A stretch of DNA of 64,000 bases, taken from Undaria pinnatifida (Eukaryota > Sar > Phaeophyceae > Laminariales > Alariaceae). The number at the start of each line of letters is the position of its first letter. Position 1 is the first letter of the stretch. The notes below the pieces were generated by a model that made no database searches, was not told the origin of the DNA, and saw nothing but the letters and a program-made list of their open reading frames with translations. The translations under genes and the position numbers were made by a program. This document shows, piece by piece, positions 12,401 through 24,400 of the stretch. The stretch lies in NCBI GenBank assembly GCA_012845835.1, contig JABAKD010000023.1, forward strand, positions 7,887,147 through 7,951,146. Reading direction: 5' to 3'.

Positions 12401-15400
12401 TTTTCCAAACCAAGGTTTAGAGAGAGAGAGGTGTCTCAACCTCCCAAAATGAGGTTCAACCTCAGAAAAAAAAGTAGTGCAACACCTCTACAGATATCGT
12501 TGCACGCGTCGGCGGATGAAACATCCCATGGCTTAGGTACACAACAAGAATCATTCAAGAACAAAAACATAATGTCGTTTTTTTTCCCGACGAGTTTTGG
12601 GTTAAGGAGTCCCGTCGTTCAGAAAACAAAATAGTCAAAAAAAGGTATACCGCGCTATCGTAACACGCGTGGTATATACCTAGACCGTCATGGGTCTGTC
12701 CATGAGCGTGGATTTTCAGTTTACCCCAAGATAAAAGACACAATAGCTGTCGCTTAAACGAGCGACAGCTGATTGATGTAACTGTCGTCGGACGTGTGCG
12801 TCCACGGGCCATAGTGTCTGCTGTCGCCCTTCTGCCGTTGGCGCACGGACCTAGTTTAGGTCAATCGCCCCCAACGGACAAATCCATGATGCCTTACTCT
12901 CACCACGAGACAGCAGTAGATACACTCAGCGGACACACCCCTAGCGGGCACACACTCTCCATGCCCGCTCTCCGCTGGCCACTATTGTCGCCCGCTGCGC
13001 CCGTTGTCTGTGTGCTGCCCGCCGTGTGAGCGCTGTGTGCCGGCTGTGTGAGCGGTGTTTGCTGCTGTTTATGCCCGTGTGGTCTGCTGTGTGTGTCGAT
13101 CGAAGACACGCACGTGCAAACTATTGGCCACTACGCCCGTTGTCTGTGTGCTGCGCCCTGTGTGAGCGCTGTCGCCCGCTGCGCCCGATGTCTGTGTGCC
13201 GCCCGCTGTGTGAGCACTGTGTGCCGGCTGTGTGAGCGGTGTGTGCTGCTGTTTTTTGCCCGTGTGGTCTGCTGTGTGTGTGTTTTGTTGCTCCGTGGTG
13301 GTCTTCCTCCACCTGCAGACTAAAATCAAATGATCCCACACTAAAATCAAGTTTAGTCGAAGACACGCACGCAAACTATTTTTTTTTTCATGGGAGCCTA
13401 TGTTGCGAGGCCCAGGTGTAGATTAGAAACTCGCTTCCCTCGAATAAATGGGGCGTATTTTCCGACGATTTTGGATTAAGGATCCCCGTCATTCAAAACC
13501 GTTTCAGACGAAAAGTGCTGCTTTTACCGTAGCACGCGTCTTTTTGCCGAGCTCCTAAACATGAGGAGCTCAACCTTGTCTCACCCGCGCCGAAACATGG
13601 CTTCGGAGAAGGCGTTCGATCACGCAACCAACCAGACCAGCCCTTCTATCTGCGCTAGTTTTGAAACACAGACGCGAGCTAACATAGTAGAAGTGACCAT
13701 ACTCTTTGTTCTGCGAGGGTTTGTGCCTCGATTTGGAAGCTCAAGACACCTCTCCCAAAAACCGATTTGGACAGCCAGAAAATAAAACTGCTATGAATAA
13801 ACCGGATACACAATCCCATTGGCCTAGGTACACAACGGGAACCAGCCAATAAACAAAATGTCTTTTTTCCGACGCGATTTTGGGTTAGGGAGCCCCCGCC
13901 GTTCAGAACCCATTTCAAACGAAAAAGTGTGGTATACAGGTCTCTATCGCAGCATTCACCCAAACACACTCGTAACAGCCTCAGGCTACCAACCGGCCGT
14001 CGCCTAAATGAAGAGCTCCACCGGCACGAAAATTTGAGCCCAAAACTTGAAACCCCGCTACAAGGTTTGGATGTCTCGAAGGATACCATTGTAGAGGTAC
14101 TAGAGCTATCTCATGGGTCAGGGGTTGTACGTTGTTAGGCCAAGTGCTTTTGACGGCGGGTTGAGCTCCGCAATAGAGCGTGGAAACTTCATCGGTGCTA
14201 GCATGAAATTGGTTTAGGGTACACGTGCTTGGTATTCGTTTTTTAACGATAAATAAGCGCACACATATAGACTAAATAGTTTGGTCGGGTTGCACGGGAC
14301 GAGTGTCTTCGAATTGTGGTGACATATTCAGCTCTTCATGTTAGAGGAGCCCATAAACTCTGCTGTGTCTCCTTAGCGTAGGATGATGAATCTCACCATC
14401 GGAAGAAACTTGAGCACGAGCACACGTGTTTCTACGAACGCAGAGATTCTTAACTGCCTTCTGGATGAAAACGAGCGCCAAAACGTCCAGTTTCGAAAAC
14501 TTCTCATTACACTACACCACGAGCATAGAGGGGGCTCCCGTTTTGCACTTCAGGACCGTTATATGTACAGCCCATCTCCTCTTTTACACCGCACATTCCT
14601 CAACTAGGCGACGACGCAACCAGCACTCTTGTGTACGAAACGCCACACACACATTCTCCACCTGTTATCTCCACATGCTCCCATACCCTTAAGCGCACGC
14701 CCAACCGTTTGTCGTACACCTCTCGCACTCAACAAGGTGGACAACGTCCAAGCCGGATGCGGTATTAGGGCTAAGCTCCGAATGGATCCCGGGCACGTCC
14801 AGCTCCACCTGGGGTTCATCGCGGTGGTTAACCGCACCCCGGTTGAGGTCGCAAACGACACTCCTGCGGAGGAGGTCCGGGAGAGGGAGAGGCGTTTTTT
14901 CGAAGGCCACCCGGAAGTGGTCGGTTTGGAGAAAGAGTTCTGGGGACTGGATACCCTGGTGGAGCGTATTGTCGGGATCCAAGCGGACCGGGTTCAGGCG
15001 GTGAGTCAAGAACATGTCAGGGGGCCCCCTCTGTGTAGTGCCGGTTTAGTAATGCCTGGTAGTGGGGGGGGGGGGAGGGGAGGGGTACCTCATTTTCACC
15101 TCTGGGGGTTTGAACCACTCGCACGAGTAGCGTTGTACCCCCTCACATACAAAAGCCTTTCGTGGGCGATTTTTATTGTCGCAGCGTGCAGGTTACCATT
15201 CTCACACCAAAATGTGGGTTCGTGGATCGCATATCAAAATGTAGTATACCACAAAAAAATTCAAGACCGGTCGCAAAATGAGAACAAGACGGGCTCACTC
15301 GCGCAAGTGACCCCGACGAGCAAAACCGCCGATAAAGCCCCCCCCAAAAGTGAGCCCCCCCTTAGCATATAAAGTGTATATGGGTTGGGTTGGCGTTGTT

Positions 15401-18400
15401 TGGCAACGACACTGTAAATCATTCAACTCACTGCACTAGTTAGACCACCAAGAGGTGCTGTTTTTTTACTTTTCTTTTTGGCGGTCGACCACAGCTGCGG
15501 TCGAGTCAGATCATTTGTGCGCGGGGCGGATAACTTTTGCTCCCCACACAAGCGGAATGATCGTATCACGTGCCGGTAGTGTTCTGTGGTAAAACACCCA
15601 CGGGGCAGTTTATTCATACCCCCCCATTCATTTCTGTCTCCGGGAGTGGCCATATCCGAAATAAAATCGAATAATTTGAAGATGTGATAATCCACGTGCA
15701 AGTCGACCTCACAAGCGGTTCCTAGCAGGATGCAGCTCACCCTTCATGCTACTCGCCGAGAAGACCTCACGGCGCTCCGCGTTTGGTGCAAGCAATGTCT
15801 GCCTGGTCGGTCAAAACCCGACGTGCTCCGTCCCGGCATAGTAGAGATGCGAGGGTCGATGGTCGTACGACTTCGGCAAGATGCACAAATTGAGTACCGC
15901 CCCCTCCCCCTGTAGCTTTGGCCCTGTTGCCGGTATAGCGCTGCCGTTGAAATCGCGTGGAGCGGCCCGATAGAACTCTGGAGGAGCGCACACCGGGGGC
16001 GGGGATCCAAGCGGAGCGTGTTCAGGCGGCGAGTCAGGGATATATGGCGAGGTCTTCCTGTAGTGCTTGATGCAACAACTCATATCACGACACCATCTCT
16101 CGACAGCTCGTGATTTCGCCGATATTTCACGTTCTTCCCCTCAGCCTTCAGTGAGTACGTCTGATTCTTCCAGAACGCATGCCCAGATCTTTCACCTGGG
16201 AATGGTATGCGGGACCCCGTTTACGTTCAAATAACACATCTCAGAGAGGCATCCCACGGAAGGGGGTGCAGCAGAACGTTGCTGAGCTCTCCTAGCAAAA
16301 GGAGCTGGATATCTCACCCGAAAAATGTCTTGGAAGGCGTTCGTTCGGTCGCACAACCCGACCATCAAGCTTCTGAAACTTAGTCCCAAAACAAAAGACT
16401 ATATACTCGTGAAATGACTTGAATAATGAATAACCGCGAGCGAGCTAGTTCCTATACTTGAGGAGCTCAATCGGACAGAGATATACGTTTTTTTGTCGAA
16501 AAATATGCAACCCCTACCGCGTTATGGTTCATGATTTTCCCCTCAAGGCGCTCGAGGGCCCCATTCCCTGCACAAAGTTGCTGTGAGCACGTGAGAGCCA
16601 GCTGCAAAAACTCTCTCTCCTCCGACTGTGCCAACCGGGACTAATGTCATACTCGACACTAGGAGCTCGCTACACTCGAGCTAGGGAAGACAAGGCAGCG
16701 AATTGAGCTGGTGCCACAATGTTGGCGAGGGCATCGTGACACGGACTGCTCGTATCTTGCCAAGAACTGAGACGCCTAAAGTCCTCGCACAGCCTTGTCT
16801 GGTGGTGGTGCAGGCAGGTTGTGTAGCATTTCTCTACCTCCTTCTTCATAATAGGTGAAATGTTGACGTATTTCTCCATTATTATTACAACAGTTTTAAC
16901 AAAAATCAAAATGTGACACATACCGCATGAAGATAAACCAAGTCAAGCCATCAAAGCGGGAGCACGTTTGACACGAAGCCGCGCGCAGAAAACTGTCGTG
17001 AACCATGCATGCGAAACCATGAGTCTATACGTAGCACCGTTCCGCGGCCGATTTACTTACTTGAGCCGACCCTCTTCCTGTCCGTCAAGAAAACGGAATG
17101 GCAAAAAAACATTTACGCCTCTCCTCCTCTCTCTGTCGTTGCTTTCGCGTCTTTCTTCATCACTACAATACTGTTGACCCTGATAGCTACACTGTGGTTT
17201 GTTGCAAGGGGAGTCGCCGACCTATATCCTTGATGAGGACACAGCCCGTAATGCGCGCGATCGGAGTATCACACACAGCGTTCAAAGATGAGCTTCGACA
17301 AAATATTCGATCTCACACAGCTGGAATGTATTTTCATTTTTTATATTAATAGTTGCGGGAACAATTTGGCTCCCGACTGGACCAATGGTTGCCATTCATT
17401 GGAAATGACGAAGTGTCAATCTTTCTCTTTGTGTGGTTCGCACCAGACACACGAGTCTTTCTACACGGGAGTGCCCCCAACTCTCCTTTGAGACGAGATC
17501 GCCTGTTTTTGAAGCCAGCTCTCGGCCGTATCCCCCGGAATACATTGCCTCTTGCCATTTTCGACGTCTCATCGTTCGACAGTCCTTGTTGCAAACAAGA
17601 AATAAACCGCCAAGATATTTTTCCATTTACTACTACTACTGCTGTGTGTGGCATCCTTCTCAATGTGCGAGGTACCACAGGCAAGGTCTAGGGTACGTTG
17701 GGCCATCATCGTGTATTCAATTCCGAAAATATGTGGTGGGGCACCTTCCCCATCTGATAGATGGGGAAGGTGCCCCATCAGCCAAACCCAACCATGGATG
17801 TGTGCAGGAAACACAGTTTTTTTTTTGTGCACTCTTAATGTTTCGTATTTCTACAACAACATAGAAAAAGCTGGTCCAAGGATTTTTTTCCGTTTTTTCC
17901 CTCCGGGGGGACTTCTTCTTATGGCCTTTCAGACATTTATTATTTATACGAGTCTGGAATTTCGCACACACTCGGGCTCTATGACCCAAAATATTAAGCC
18001 CCCGCCAAACGGTTATATTTTCCCCCCGAATGTTTAACATATTTCTTTCCGCCAGAGATATTCCTGTCTTTTTTCTGTCCTTCTAGGATTCGTTCATCGA
18101 CCTCCCGGCACTTTAATTAAATAAGGGGGACGGGTGGTACACCACGCTTTTCCGAGGTTTCTTCAATTTTCGAGCTCTTAATAAGACATCTATCTCCCAA
18201 AAACTGATTAGGAGAAGGAACACAAAACGGCCGGATCAAAAACCCCATGGCCTATTAATAGGTACACGACGAGAATCGCAAAAAATATTCACCTAATTTC
18301 GACGATTTTGGGCTAACTAAGAAGGAGCCCCGTCATTCAGAAACTATTTCAGGTGAAAAGGGCTACCTATATCGCAGTAGTACCGCTTTCGTCAGCGGCT

Positions 18401-21400
18401 CATCACCCATATATAAGGATAGTAGTAGGTGTTTTAACGCTTAGTTTGGGTGAGCTATTATTGGTTAACCTCTTGAAAGTGGTCAAACGGACTATTAATA
18501 ATACCCCGCTAATACCTTGCTGACGTCCTTGAAAAATTTTTACAGAAAACCTTGACAACTGGCGTCGTCGACAGACCATGGGTTTTTTGGGTCGTGGGTT
18601 CAAATCCCACATCCACCATAATAAACTTTTTCAGACTTTCCCCATGATCGAACTTTAAAAGTACTCTCCCCGGTATACCCAGGGAATGAAACCGCTTGGG
18701 CATTGACAGGTCCGCCCGTATATCCGGCCGACATGGTATCCCGCCGTTTCAGGGGTAAAAGTGTTTATAAGGCTTAGTTGGGGTAAGTTATTGGTTAACC
18801 TTTTGCAAGTGGTCGAATGGACTAATACCCCACTAATACCGGCAAGATTTCCGGGCGTAAGTTGAACATTAAAAAATAAACGAGTTGATTTGTTTTACTT
18901 TTTTTGTGCTAAGTTTATGCCCCTATTACACAGCTTCCGTAGAACACTGAACGACATCACAATGTCGATGGCTCTTTGTTAGTACCTGTATGTAGTATAC
19001 AAATCGTAGAACTGCCCTACTTAGCTGCGAGGATGGAGCTTTTCGTCGACGCTCATCGTTTCGAGCTGCGTGGGATAAAACGCAGCTGCTACTACATTCA
19101 GTGGTGCACCCACTTTAAGACCTTCATGTTTTAGACCATAATATATCATTGTAGAAGAGATACGACCAGATAAATCGACTTGTCACGAAGAAAAAACTAC
19201 TCACGAGGTGTGCATGGTTTTGCAGTAATACAAGATAAGACCACACACTGCAGTTAAGATATGGACATCGAAATTGTCTTGTCTCACGGTGGTCTTAAAT
19301 TGGGTACGCCATTGCTATAGTAGTAGTAGTAGTAGTAGTAGTAGTAAACTGCAGAGAGATGCACGCTTTTTGCCTTGCAACGGCGCCTCCCTTGAACGAG
19401 CTCCTCGCCTCGCACCCAAGAGCTTACTAACCTCTCGAGCAAACCGAACGCGAAATAAATATATGTCCATGTGAACAATACTTGACAATTGTGTTGCGAA
19501 ACGAGCATGACGATGACATTCCGATGACTTCGAAGGGATAAGGCCTTTACAGCCTGGGAAAGAAGCCTTTTCGGGGACAAAATCGCTTGGATATAGAGCA
19601 TAGATACAGGTAGGGTGAGGTTTTGAGGCTCTAACAAAGGGGGGGATAAGGAGAGAGCCCCGTCGTTCAGAAAACGAAGATGCCAAAATGTGTTCTTCCA
19701 CACCTCTCTCTGTTACTGTTCTTATAGCACGCGTCGCATATCTACCACGCGTTCCGACGAGTGCTTCGATATAGAGGTAGCACTTTTCCTCCTCAATATT
19801 TTTTTGAATGACGGGGCTGCTTCTTTCTTGACCCAAAATCGTCGAAAAAAATCCACTTTTGTTTTACGCCTGAGTCTCGCTGTGTACGTTCGTAGGCCAT
19901 CGGAGTTTTCATTCGGCATCATAGCAGTTTTCGATTTTTCTCTAAATCAGATTTTGGGAGGGACATGTCTTAAGCTATCTTATGTTATAAGGCTTAGTTT
20001 GGGTAAGCTATCGGTTAACCTTTTGCAAGTGAGTGGTCAAACGGACTAATACCCCACTTATACCACAAAAAATGGCGTCGCCGACAGAAAATGGTTTTTT
20101 TAGGTCGTTTGTGGGTTCAAACCCCACATCCACCATAATAAACTTTTTCAGACTTTCCCCATCCATGTCGAACGTAAAAAATACTCTCCCTGGTACCTCA
20201 GGGAATGAAACGGCTTGGATAAATGACAGGTCCGTCCGTGTATCCGGCCGACCTGCTATCCCGCCGTTTCAGGGGGGAAGAGTGTTATGTGGCTTAGTTT
20301 GGGTTAGCTATCGGTTAACCTTTTGCAAGTGGTCAAACGGACTAATACCCCACATACCTTAACACTTATCCTTCCCAAGTAAGGAAGAGTATTGAAATAT
20401 AAAAGGGTGCACACCTCTCCATCGTGGCACGCGTCTTTTGCCGGATAGTGTGTGAGCCATCTCAACGAGCGGGGTTGCACGTTTTTGGGCGAAACGCTTT
20501 CTACACCGGTTGACCTCCTCAGTCAGGTGTGTGCGAACTACTATTAATATCATTATTATTGTATCGCTTCACCAGCATGATAATGTTTGGAGTGTATTTT
20601 TTGTTTTAGGATTAGTGCTCGCATGTTGGCCGACTTTGTGTTCGGAGTCATGTTCCGGGCGAGATATTGAACTAGAAAATTCTGATGCGTCCCCTGGCAG
20701 AGGATGACTTGCATGTGCTCCGTGGAAGACCTACTACTACTGCTGTAGAGAGGTCGGTATCTCCCCTAGGTCCGTGTAGGTGTGGCACGCTATGGCAACA
20801 GTTTCAGCAAGAAGACGGTTGGTTTCACAGAAGACATCCAGCCTCGTGCATAACCATGCTGCGCACGCCACACAACCCCCCCCCTCCCGCCGCAATGTGG
20901 CTCGTAGAACCATACCAAACACAAATCGATTCGTTGAAATAATTAGATCATTATCTTATGCCATAGTCTAAACTACATCTCGACGATGACACACATGACA
21001 CATACATGCTTCAACCTTTTCGGCCTTAAAGTTAGAGCCCCAACTCAATTTTTTGAAATCGGAGAACAAGTCGCTTTCTCACATATATGTTTCACGGAGG
21101 ATTGCGAGTCACCCGTGATATGTTCAGGATATCCCCTGCATGCATAGGTCTACTGCCCTTTTAAACATTGAACTCTCTACTCACTACATGCCCAGTTCTC
21201 GAATATAAATAGTTGTCTCCATGAAAAGAGCGAAATGCGGGTACACATTCGTAACAGTCTCAAAGCGCCCAAAACAAATGAAATAGGGGAAATTAGACTA
21301 TGTGTATGCTGTGTACTCCCTGTGTGCCCCGGTTCAAGCTCCATAATAATGGTTTTCCTCGCGGGATAACATGCACGGTGCATTTTATAAGCTACTTGCA

Positions 21401-24400
21401 TTAACGATTTAAAATCGTAATTTGGGCTGTGGGGGGAGAAAAATCGAGAAACAATGAACTTGGTTAATGTAGGGTCATGGCCCAGTTTGAGAGGAAAATA
21501 AAGCATAGTAGAATCCCATATAAAAAATTGAACAATCGATCAGGCAGCCAGGACACCAACACATCGAGGCATACATCATCTTCCACAGGGCAACCCGGAC
21601 GCACCAGACGGCATCCACAACACTCAAGCACCTTCCCGAAGAGGCTGCCAGGTTCCTGGTGGACGCTCTGCGGGACTGCCCACGGCAGGCAGGCTGACGC
21701 TTCGTCAAGAGTGCCCGAAGCGGCGGAAATTTAGCTCTTTGCTACGAACACGTAGCAGCCAGCGAACAATTATTAAACTCAGAAGGCTCTTCTCACGTCC
21801 TTTGGAGACCGACGAGCTGTGGCCCACATACAAACGCAACGCGCCAGAAGCGCTCCACACACGCCAACGCCACAGGTGCGGAAGACTCAACCGGCCCTAT
21901 CCCCGGCCCGCAGCAAAGCCTGTTTGCAGCCCACCAACAACAACAGCAGTAGTAGTGTGGCCTTTCGGCGTTTTTGAATATTTTGAGCAGTCTGCTCAAT
22001 AATAATCAAAAAGCCACACCGGTACATGAAAACCCGCGAACAGTTTGAAATTCAAAAGCTTGGAGATCGGAAGACAGGAGGACGACACCAAGCAAGGCAT
22101 ACCAGAGACACTCTTGAAAGAGCCGGTGGTCTCCACCGTTTTGAAGCCTCGAGTTTCCTCCTAAACCCTCCTTGTGTCCCTCTTGCGCGGCCGTTTCCCA
22201 TGTTACACCATCGGTGTATCGGCCACTTCCAGTCTTGCAAGAAGGACGGTACAGGTCCAACCCTTGGTCTTTGGCTAGACGATCCAGCCAGATGTTTGTG
22301 GTTTGCGAGACGTCGCCCGAATGACCAGGAGCGGTCAGGGAAACACTCGAGAGTTTCATCATTTATTGATGTTACGCACAAGATCGACGAAATCGGCAAC
22401 ACAGATCTTGCCTCTAAATATCTACTGCTGCTGTAGACAAGTCTACATCATGACGTGGTAATCGATGACCCGTCCTAGGTGTGCACCTCTGGATCGTTTC
22501 ATATTGCTTATAGTCTCTGTCCCGTCTCGCCCTCCTCTCGCATGAAACCCAATCCAACCACATTCTCCACATACATCAAACATCATTGTCGTCAGAGCCT
22601 TCAAACCGTTTTGTTTTGTTCCCAGCAGTTGAGCACATCATCAACAGCAGTTAGTTGAGCACATCATCAACCCACGAGAGAGTGTCAGAAAGTCGTGCCG
22701 CAGTCTCCCACACAGCAGCAGCAGTAGCAGCCGCAGCACAGCAGCCTGTACGCGGTCGGTAGTCAGCGTCGAGGGTAGGAACCGGTCGCTGGGCTTCCTG
22801 CCATGTGTACTGATACCCTGCCGTGATGTTTGCTGCGGTGCAATTTCCGTTCTGCAACAATAATACCTCTTGTTCATACTCCTAGACTAAACTTTCCCAG
22901 ATCATAAAAAATATACTACTGCACAGCCGGTAGCATGACCAGAAGATTGTTTGTTATGTGTGTTGGGTACACCGGGCGTCCGTGCTTATTATCCATCCTA
23001 GAGACATACAGTATAAAGTAGATGTGAGACAGGGTAGAAGACAACAACCTCAATGAATAAGGAATCAACACAATGGAACAAGTGAAATGCCGGCGTACCG
23101 GGCACGACAGCACAACAAAACGAGCGAGACCACAATAAATGGAAAACATTGAAACTAAAAAGGAAAGCGGCAGCGGCTCTGAAGAACGAGAGATGCAAGA
23201 AAGACAGAACAGCTGCAAGAGAAACAACCAACGTGCTGGTAAATGGAAACAGCTAACTGTTGCACGGACGAAACAACAGGAGGAAGAGGACACCGGCCTG
23301 AGGCCGGCGGGGAGGGAAATCAAGGGAATAAAGAGAGAAAAAAATAACCAGCTAAAAACGGATTAAAGCAAGCAAGATAACAAGTAAATGGCATTACTGC
23401 CGCGTTCGCACTTCCCCCTTTGCTCTCGATGAATACAAACAAAAAAATAACATTACCGCTCACTGTATTGTTTAGGGCTATACCATAGTACTTCAACACG
23501 CTCCACAAAATAGTCAAACCGGTAGCTTGCCACACCATGTACCAATTCGATTCGGCGTTCGTCCACAGCTGTATCGGTCCCCCCCCCCCCCCAACTCCCT
23601 CAAGTTTACCCTTGTTGCTGTTCTTGGTGTCCACTGTTGCGTGGATTAGCCAGCTCTTATCCGCCTCGGTCCTATGCCATTTCGCCATGAAGCGGCCCGC
23701 CACGTCGACGACCCCCCGGTACCAGTTTCCACTCCTCTTAGCCGCCCCGGACCATAGCACACTCTTTACTCCTAACAGCAAAGCGGGGTTGTCCGTTGAA
23801 TGCTTTGATATCGTCTGCTACAGCTTGGGCCCAGTTCTTTTCTGGTCCGCTTGGTCCCGGGTTTTACCCACATCAACCATCGTCCCGAACATCAACCGAT
23901 GAGTCAGCCGCTCAGTTGTCGTCCTTTGTACGGCGCCCGCAAAGAGGAGGTGGCTTTTGCGTGGTCGTCTCAACGCTTTCACATTGTGTTGAGGGTCTTG
24001 GCGGTTGATATATGGTGGTCGGTGCGTTGTCGGCGCTGGGAGCCCAAATCGGTTAGCAGGAGGTGTTAGTGTGCCGTTCATAGGTCAGCAAAGTGCCCCT
24101 GGCAGAGATTCCGAGCCACACGCCCCTACAGCAGGGTGTCAATCACCGCGGTCCTTAGCAGGCGCACCTTTAGTATGAACGAAGCATCTTCCATTTCGTA
24201 CAGCTCACGCTTGAAACAATCGTAGAATGCCCCCTTGAAACGATCGTAGCATGCCCACGCGAGTGGCATCCGTCGATAATTCATGGCGTAATGTCGGCGC
24301 TTTCGTTGATAAGACCGCGCCCAGGCACAGAAAATGCATCGTCTGCATACATACCTCTGGCCCACCGCTTCGATAACACGCGATGGGGCCGGGAGAACCT

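Noticed and set aside
12741-13400. Helitron 3' end at the AGCTGTCGCT hairpin
   Set aside because: No CTRR-T terminus at the expected distance in both copies, and no Rep/helicase sequence.
18590-18620. Genuine tRNA gene at the GTGGGTTCAAATCCCAC motif
   Set aside because: No matching 5' acceptor strand or anticodon arm at proper spacing. The same segment recurs in a second F6 copy, so it is a tRNA-like part of a repeat.
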